A stretch of 64,000 bases of DNA from Angiostrongylus vasorum (Eukaryota; Nematoda; Chromadorea; Rhabditida; Metastrongylidae): NCBI GenBank assembly GCA_018806985.1, contig JADANN010000372.1, forward strand, positions 434,001 to 498,000, given 5' to 3'. Below, in pieces: positions 59,201 to 64,000 of the stretch. The position numbers were made by a program, and so were the translations under genes. The notes under the pieces are model-generated. The model was not told where the DNA came from and searched no databases. It saw nothing but the letters and a program-made list of their open reading frames with translations. How positions within the stretch are numbered: the first letter of the stretch is position 1; the number at the start of each line of letters is the position of its first letter.

Positions 59201-59317
59201 CTTGTTCGTCGCGCATTTTCTTTCTGGCCAGCACCTGAATATGTGATGAGACTTGTTTCCGTGTCCGCGTCTTTCCGCATCGTAGTTTAATATATCGCGC
59301 GATCAACTCGTTACGTC
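47158..59317 (-). CDS. egl-44: TEAD/Scalloped transcription factor, egl-44 type (5' incomplete)
   Basis: DNA-binding factor that recognises MCAT-type sites through its TEA domain and recruits co-activators (YAP/Vestigial type; EGL-46 in C. elegans) through its C-terminal domain; nuclear. Ten minus-strand exons: 59317-59190, 58350-58171, 56262-56196, 55469-55376, 52735-52604, 50951-50882, 50394-50264, 49055-48947, 47778-47626 and 47265-47158. All junctions are GT-AG and all phases agree, giving about 389 residues and a TGA at 47158-47160. Order: second half of the TEA domain ([33 protein letters not shown]); Pro/Gln/Ala-rich linker; YAP-binding domain ([84 protein letters not shown]). The Cys in SPICEYM aligns with the autopalmitoylated TEAD cysteine. 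The first half of the TEA domain and the start were not found up to 64000. Introns are loaded with SINEs. Confidence 0.93.
47626..47778 (-). CDS. egl-44: egl-44 exon: YAP-binding domain with palmitoyl-Cys position
   Basis: Acceptor [61 protein letters not shown], donor CAG|GTAAAT. The Cys in SPICEY aligns with TEAD4 C367. Confidence 0.95.
47795..48035 (+). repeat. Family C copy, in an egl-44 intron
   Basis: 'accagttgagagacaggcaa', 'gcatggtgtgatggtgaaag', 'gagttttgcaaatatctcac' and 'ggcagcaaataaaaagtaa'. It begins about 20 bases from the acceptor of the exon ending at 47778. Confidence 0.8.
48947..49055 (-). CDS. egl-44: egl-44 exon: YAP-binding domain
   Basis: Acceptor [45 protein letters not shown], donor GAG|GTTGGG (weak but in phase). 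KVCSFG.QVVEKVE is highly conserved in TEADs. Confidence 0.93.
49570..49842 (-). repeat. SINE family A copy, in an egl-44 intron
   Basis: Full consensus; head 'accaatgcgctacacgccc' at the right end. Confidence 0.85.
49870..50175. repeat. Degenerate GAT/GAC-rich simple sequence
   Basis: Runs of gatgat, gacgac and aacgat. Asp/Asn- or Met/Thr-rich frames here are artefacts; a real egl-44 exon lies just beyond, at 50264. Confidence 0.75.
50264..50394 (-). CDS. egl-44: egl-44 exon: YAP-binding domain
   Basis: Acceptor [53 protein letters not shown], donor GA|GTAAGC. ELFE.GP..AFFL.K.WA is the family signature. Confidence 0.93.
50882..50951 (-). CDS. egl-44: egl-44 exon: YAP-binding domain
   Basis: Acceptor [33 protein letters not shown], donor GAG|GTAAGA. 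Confidence 0.85.
51255..51568 (-). repeat. Family C copy, minus, TTAA-bounded
   Basis: Starts 'cttaacctttttatttacgg' and ends 'tagttgtaatcacaatctta'; full-length complement of the consensus. Confidence 0.85.
51565..51720. repeat. Second family C copy, inverted inside
   Basis: Shares the TTAA of the previous copy, has about 30 bases of minus-oriented tail (ttaacctttttatttactgc), then switches to plus orientation (gatggacccgcatggtgtgg ... gcaaatatctcagcatta). Confidence 0.75.
51785..51990 (+). repeat. SINE family A copy (plus), partial
   Basis: 'gacaaattggtaccgaatac' and 'gaatggagtcgaatgcatag' match body and tail. Confidence 0.45.
52604..52735 (-). CDS. egl-44: egl-44 exon: start of YAP-binding domain
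   Basis: Acceptor [30 protein letters not shown] ... [11 protein letters not shown], donor [19 protein letters not shown] corresponds to TTRLRLVEFSA of vertebrate TEADs. Confidence 0.88.
53750..54029 (-). repeat. SINE family A copy, in an egl-44 intron
   Basis: Full consensus from 'aaagctctcggtgttgatca' to 'actgctccacacgcgccc'. Confidence 0.88.
54640..54880 (+). repeat. SINE family D tail, in an egl-44 intron
   Basis: 'ctatctcaggactccaagag', 'atccctcaagttgcagccga' and 'gaccttcgcagataacggat'. Confidence 0.5.
55065..55301 (-). repeat. SINE family A copy, in an egl-44 intron
   Basis: 'cacgcactcgactctacacg', 'gtacggtaccaattttccga' and head 'ccacttcgctgaccacgcc'. Confidence 0.7.
55376..55469 (-). 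CDS. egl-44: egl-44 exon: linker
   Basis: Acceptor [39 protein letters not shown], donor GC|GTGAGT. Phase fits both neighbours. Confidence 0.85.
55706..56062 (-). repeat. Repeat family B, in an egl-44 intron
   Basis: 'ttgatacttgaacggcccg' to 'cggtaaatcgttgggagga'. Confidence 0.85.
56196..56262 (-). CDS. egl-44: egl-44 exon: linker
   Basis: Acceptor [32 protein letters not shown] plus one base, donor TTG|GTTAGT. Confidence 0.85.
56895..57345. repeat. Family C pair: full minus copy plus inverted partial copy
   Basis: 56895-57195 is a minus copy starting TTAACTTTTTGCTC and ending 'cgaaatcaaaatgcctta'. From the shared TTAA a second element starts with a minus tail (tttttctccgtggcaggg) and flips to plus ('gttagcctccggtaaggata ... 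atctcagcatccttgt'). Confidence 0.7.
57773..58045 (-). repeat. SINE family A copy, in an egl-44 intron
   Basis: 'aaagctctcagcactgacaa' to 'acctctaaccactgcggga'. Ends about 125 bases from the splice donor of the 58171-58350 exon. Confidence 0.8.
58171..58350 (-). CDS. egl-44: egl-44 exon: Pro/Gln-rich linker
   Basis: Acceptor GTTTTCATAG, 60 codons ([20 protein letters not shown], then Ala/Pro/Gln-rich, ending PHAPQFST), donor ACG|GTAGGT, phase 0 at both ends. Markedly GC-rich compared with its surroundings. Confidence 0.9.
58565..58885. repeat. Family C inverted pair, in an egl-44 intron
   Basis: Minus part 58565-58790 ('gggagatattggcaaactcc ... gggattgatctggggagccc') abuts plus part 58795-58885 ('acccggaaagggtaatagcg ... 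gcaaatatctcagcatcg'). Confidence 0.75.
59190..59317 (-). CDS. egl-44: egl-44 exon: second half of TEA domain
   Basis: Acceptor AAATGTTCAG; two bases complete a Gly codon, then [42 protein letters not shown]; donor AAG|GTTTGT. Contains the DNA-recognition helix ([13 protein letters not shown]). Confidence 0.95.
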
Positions 59318-59470
59318 CTGAACATTTCCAACTTAAAAGAGATCGCGAACAACATCTAGGAACTGTATTCTGTCTAATATGTGTGCCTGTGTGTTCATGC
59401 GTGTATATGCGCATGTACATCTGTATACACATGTGTGTACGTCGGTGTGTGCATGCGTGTGTATCGGTGT

Positions 59471-59583
<113 letters not shown>

Positions 59584-59967
59584 GGTATATGTATGTTGTG
59601 TGTGCATGTGATGCGTTTGCATGTGTACGTGTATGTGTGTGTTTGTGAAGATGTGTATGCGCCCGTTTATGTGTGCATGTATATACGGATGTATGTCTGT
59701 GTTTGTTTATTTATGCTTGTATGGTGAGAATGGAATCGGAGATGAAACGCAGTGAATGAAATGACGATGACAATGTAGAATAAAATAGGATACACAAAAT
59801 TGTCGTTGTTCACGACGAACATAAGGACATTAAATGAACACCTTTTCCCGGGAAGAACTACATGTTGTCCTTACTCATGGATGTTAATCACCTGTACCAC
59901 CATTCATGGATGTTAATATTATGCAAAAATTACCAAATGTATTATGTTTGTTAATAATGTGGTTCAT

Positions 59968-60150
59968 GTAGCACAGTCGTCAAAGGAGTTCTGCAATACA
60001 CACGTGACCGTTTGTTCGATTCCCCGATCTGGGATAGTTAAGCTCTCAGACATTTAGGCTCGACAAGTCGGTACCAGAGTCACCTCCACATTACTACGAA
60101 TGTGGTCAGATCCATGGCTCATCCCTAAGGGAATGGGCCAATGTAGAACG
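59968..60150 (+). repeat. SINE family A copy (plus), head well kept
   Basis: 'gttcatgtagcacagtcgtc' (A box) and 'tttgttcgattccccgatc' (B box, GTTCGATTCC), body 'gacaagtcggtaccagagtc'. Confidence 0.7.
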
Positions 60151-62394
60151 TTTTTGTCTTGTTTATTTCCCATCTTCAATAATCAATTAGACCGACGATG
60201 AAATGGTCACACATGATCCAATTAATCGATCGTTGATTAAATAATTCACAAAAGATGGTTGCGTTGCAACGATGTCTTGGTTTATTGTTCAATGATACTG
60301 TAACTAAGAAATCGTGGAAAAGAATTGGACGTGACAACGGCTATAACAAATGAATCGACGAAAAACGAAATCAGCGATGGATCCCAACCAGCTTTTGAAA
60401 TTTAAACAGAAAATTTGCATCGTCAGACAGTCGTGTTTCATCTCAGAGATCGATTGTTGGTCGAATATGAAGCCTAATTCAGCTCTCAGTAGTTAAACGT
60501 GTCAAAATAACTAGAAGGTATTCTTCATTATCGGGTTGTGCTCTTCAAACGACTGTGCGCTTAACTGACAACAAGAAAACGGATGGAATAACAAGGAATC
60601 ACTGCTTCTTGGAAGGAATCTAATCGATAGATAGAAGATCTTCTTAACGAACCATAAAGCTCGACGGCCACACATGATTACGACCTGGTCAACCTGGTCT
60701 ACCTTGCACCGGATTTTACTAGAAAAAATTGTAAAATCAACAACATATCAGTTAAAGAGAAGCCGTGAAGTCGTTCAAAAATGAAAAACCCGCCATAAAC
60801 AGTTTTTATTTACTAAAAGTCAAGTTGGTCATAGTAGTTCCACATCCAGGTCCCTATCCGGTCATTTTCGGACTATCATATCCATCGCTAATCGTGTGTG
60901 ATCCCGCTCATCAGTCATAGTGATTTAGGTATTTGACCGAAAAAAATCCACAAAACCACCCTTGTCCATCTGTTGGCCATCGTTCTAATCCTTTATCGGT
61001 GCAATTATGTCCGTTCGATGTCAGTTGTTGAACTCATTGAATGACCTCAACTGAGAATGATATACGCGACATGTAGTTGAGATATGAATTGATCGCCTGT
61101 CGACCAATCTTTGGTCTCACATATGAACCTGTTGATTGTCAATTTTCATTCGGTGTACTTATTTACATGGTCAATTCTCAAATATTGTACTGTTCTTGGC
61201 AGTTCATTCGGTTCGTTGTCTTGCATTGGTCATCCATAAAGGTCTTCGGATTTAGGTAAGGATTTAGCTGTCACTACAGGAGTCTTCCTCAAAAATGTTA
61301 CTGAACGCTAATTAAGCGAATCCTTCTTGGACTTTTGAAGTAGTACTACTAGGACGTTCCCTAGTCTTCACTCCAGATAGCAGCACGCCCGTACGGATAA
61401 TACAGAGCTTTCCTCAGATAGGCCTGCTTGCAATTTTCCGACATCCGGGACTGAGAGCTTAGTTGTTCCAAAACAGGATTACAAAAGTGACCATGGGAGT
61501 TCTGGGTGAAGTTTCTGACCAATCTGCTTTCTGCACTTAGACTGTTATTAATGAACGGACTCTTGAATTTCATTAGTTAATCAGATGATGACCGGAACTA
61601 GGCTATAATCAGTAGGAAGTCATTAACAGCTGAAGTGAACACAATCTAGTGAAGATATTTGACTTTCACACAACAAAAGAAAACGCTGGACAGCTTAGTC
61701 GCTAGATCCTAGAAAATACTTAATAATACGAATCCGCTCAATATCAAATGGAAAGCTTCAAAATGGTAGCACAGGATGTTCTACATTAAAACTCCATAAA
61801 TACTCGTAAGCCGAGTACCTTTAAGCGCCTCATTTTAACCAGAGTTAATTAACCAGTATTTTAAATCCTTCAATCAGAACAAAACTTGCTAGCCATGAGG
61901 CAAGAGTAATACTTTGTGGTTTATAGACTCATCATCGTTACGGGCATTTACCGGTTTTAACTTCTATAGAGCACCAGGGAGTTTACGGTGAGAAGCTGCT
62001 AGACAATTCCATTCGGAAAATCAATAAACAGTAACTCTATCCTAGGAATCAATGACATGCTAGCAAAAAGTCTACCCGCAATTTGGTAAACATTCCCGTC
62101 TTCTAATCACATGAAGCGACGATAGCTCTGATGAAGAACTAAAAATGTCGCGGCAATAACCGGGCTGGATGTCCAGGAAGAACTCTTCCCGTCAGTTCGG
62201 TAACGTACCAATAAAGTAAAATTTTGTTACCGCCCTACGATTCTTTGTGAAGACGGACCATTAAAGTACACGATCGTATTATATAGAACCTATAAGCCGA
62301 TAAATGGTCTGATATTTACGACAAGTAAAAAAGGATTATAGTACCACAATGAGAGTAATGGTGCACTGTGTCTAATGTGCTCCCTGGTTGGTGA

Positions 62395-62862
62395 TTAGTT
62401 TGGTCTACAGCAAGTCGATGATGATGGTGTGCTATAATTGTGTTTGTCGAGCGTTGTAGGTGACGAGTCGAACCACATCCCTAATCCAACTACGAACGCA
62501 TCGTATCTGCAAGGCACCGACAGCGACGAGTAAACATCTAATAGGTCATCCACTACACGTTCAGTAGTACACTCCGATCGAGAAGGAACATATTTGCCAA
62601 AGTGCAACCGAACAGCAGACGAGATAGAACGGATAGAGATTGACGAGTCGACAGTTCCTTTGATGTCGATCAACAAACACACCAATTCAAGTGACCTAAA
62701 CAGAACACGAAAAAAGAGATCGGCGTTTATGAATCTTATAGGAATTCGATGTGCATTCGATTCCACTCCTAGCATCGTAGCAATTGTTGAGTGACCGTGG
62801 GAAATATACAATCGATAATTTCTGTCCATATAATAAATTTCGCTGGTATACCGATATTTCAA
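62395..62862 (-). other. Long minus-strand open frame, unknown
   Basis: 155 codons without a stop, starting inside a SINE-A copy and running past it. The non-SINE part reads SSAVRLHFGKYVPSRSECTT, ERVVDDLLDVYSSLSVPCRY, DAFVVGLGMWFDSSPTTLDK and stops at 62395. The + strand is also open here for about 85 codons (SDREGTYLPKCNRTADEIER). No family recognised; could be an exon of another gene or a fragment of an old element. Confidence 0.3.
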
Positions 62863-63005
62863 GTTGGCTTTTTTGCTCTTCTAGACAAGTCTGGTACCAA
62901 TTCCAAAGCGATAAAGGGTTTGATTCTCTTGAGGGCTATGCCGGATCGAACTGTCGACCAAATGTGTGTTGTTCGGCACCTCTAACCACTGTGCTACAAG
63001 GTAAC
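62738..63005 (-). repeat. SINE family A copy
   Basis: 'tgtgcattcgattccactcc', 'agacaagtctggtaccaatt', 'tgccggatcgaactgtcgac' and head 'ctaaccactgtgctacaagg'. Confidence 0.75.
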
Positions 63006-64000
63006 CGCTCTATCCTAGTGCTAATTTCGAGAGTAATTGGCGGCTGAACCGTTATGATCAATTTGTACAAAACTATGACATAACTCAAAAGATTAGAAAG
63101 CGAGAAATCCACGTATAGCTTGCTGGATCCCTCTATCTGTTGATTGCCTCATTGGTTAAGTATGTCTCTGGATCCGAACTGCGATGCACTAACAGTATTT
63201 GAAACATTGTGTTAGGCTATTTCGCTCATCAACACAGTGCTAAACGGGAAGCTATGATGACCTTCTACTTGTTGGGACATCTAGATGGTTTCAGTAGCTG
63301 AGTGCCTCTTTTTTTCAATATTCAATATGTGCAATAGAAATATTTATTCGTAAAGGAGTGTTTAGGGTCGATGTAGAACGTTTTCCGCCAAAGCCATGAA
63401 ATCAAAAGAATGAGAAGTGGCTCACAGTCGTCTCCTCAACGGATAGGCCACAGGTCTAAATCAAGCGAACGCAAAAAATAGACTGTAACCCCACCCAGGG
63501 CTTCTTACACCAAATTTCTATCCACTATAGAGAATATCCCGGTAACCTTCGTTAATACCCGTTCCACAACAACAAAAACAAAACGGCCCTCCCTATGAAA
63601 TCTTAACGTCGTTGATGTTCTTCCTATCCCTCGAGAGAGTGACAGTCCATTGCTGCATTTTAGAACGTAAAGGCGATCGACGTATGAAGACTCGGAATGG
63701 TGGGCATTTTTGTCAGATGAATCATTTGATGATTAACGCGATTACAGTTTGGCGATGAGTTCAGTCGTTTACGAGATTGTGGTCAAGGATGGATTACGCG
63801 TGCTTATAAACTTAAGACGACGTTTAATCTTCGGCGTAGCGGTCTTCAAAGATGAGCCGACCCACCCTTCACCACAACAATGAAGGCACTTGACCGACGA
63901 TAACTACAACACAGAACGGTGGAAGCACACGTCTGCTTCTAACTTAAACATAGCCACATCTACTGTATCCCGATCACTATGGAATCATTAAACAAGTCGT
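63006..64000. other. No gene seen
   Basis: Nothing supported on either strand. Confidence 0.4.

Noticed and set aside
62124..62155. gctctgatgaag followed by gtcgcggc, hammerhead-like
   Set aside because: The GAAA box and stem II are missing; probably chance, or too decayed to tell.

Overview
Eukaryotic, AT-rich sequence with short dispersed exons, very T-rich splice acceptors ending in TTTCAG, acceptors lying directly upstream of start codons (spliced-leader type) and many interspersed repeats. Together with a TEAD gene that matches the nematode egl-44 type, this points to a nematode. A strongylid (hookworm-like) worm is my inference from the repeat style. There is no operon, CRISPR array, prokaryotic feature or intact tRNA/rRNA gene.

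Genes. The best one is a minus-strand TEAD/Scalloped transcription factor (egl-44 type). Ten exons between 59317 and 47158 splice in a consistent phase, from the second half of the TEA DNA-binding domain to the stop codon of the YAP-binding domain; the 5' exons lie outside or were not found. A minus-strand gene at 2861-1240 encodes a secreted Gly/Tyr-rich protein with paired CPxC motifs. A minus-strand gene at 16922-16352 encodes a small secreted protein of about 74 residues. The + strand holds two terminal exons (148-259, acidic/basic nuclear type; 6387-6605, basic). It also holds a looser scatter of exon-like blocks at 29848-34486 (one with a WD40-like stretch) and 36152-42106, whose linkage I cannot prove.

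Repeats dominate the rest. (1) Penelope-like retroelement remains in three families: alpha at 3.1 and 37.4 kb; beta at 8.4, 14.7, 40.1 and 44.0 kb; gamma at 42.7 kb. Beta and gamma carry decayed GIY-YIG endonuclease sequence, and one beta copy also carries reverse transcriptase with its catalytic Asp pair lost. All families carry a hammerhead-ribozyme-like motif in the 3' tail. (2) A tRNA-headed SINE superfamily has a shared head and two tails, A and D. (3) Family B is a ~390-bp repeat often next to (TA)n. (4) Family C is a TTAA-bounded repeat that often forms inverted, tail-to-tail copies. (5) There are (AT)n, (CA)n and (GT)n microsatellites and a decayed ~180-bp tandem array.

Layout: 0-7.7 kb, small genes and tandem repeats; 7.7-29 kb, mostly repeats with one small secreted gene; 29-42 kb, + strand exon candidates among repeats; 40-44.5 kb, a cluster of Penelope-like fragments; 47-59.3 kb, the TEAD gene with introns full of SINEs; 59.3-64 kb, its upstream intron or flank. 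The most unusual signal is the hammerhead-like motif, which recurs with compensating stem changes and a palindromic helix III that would only pair between two RNA copies.
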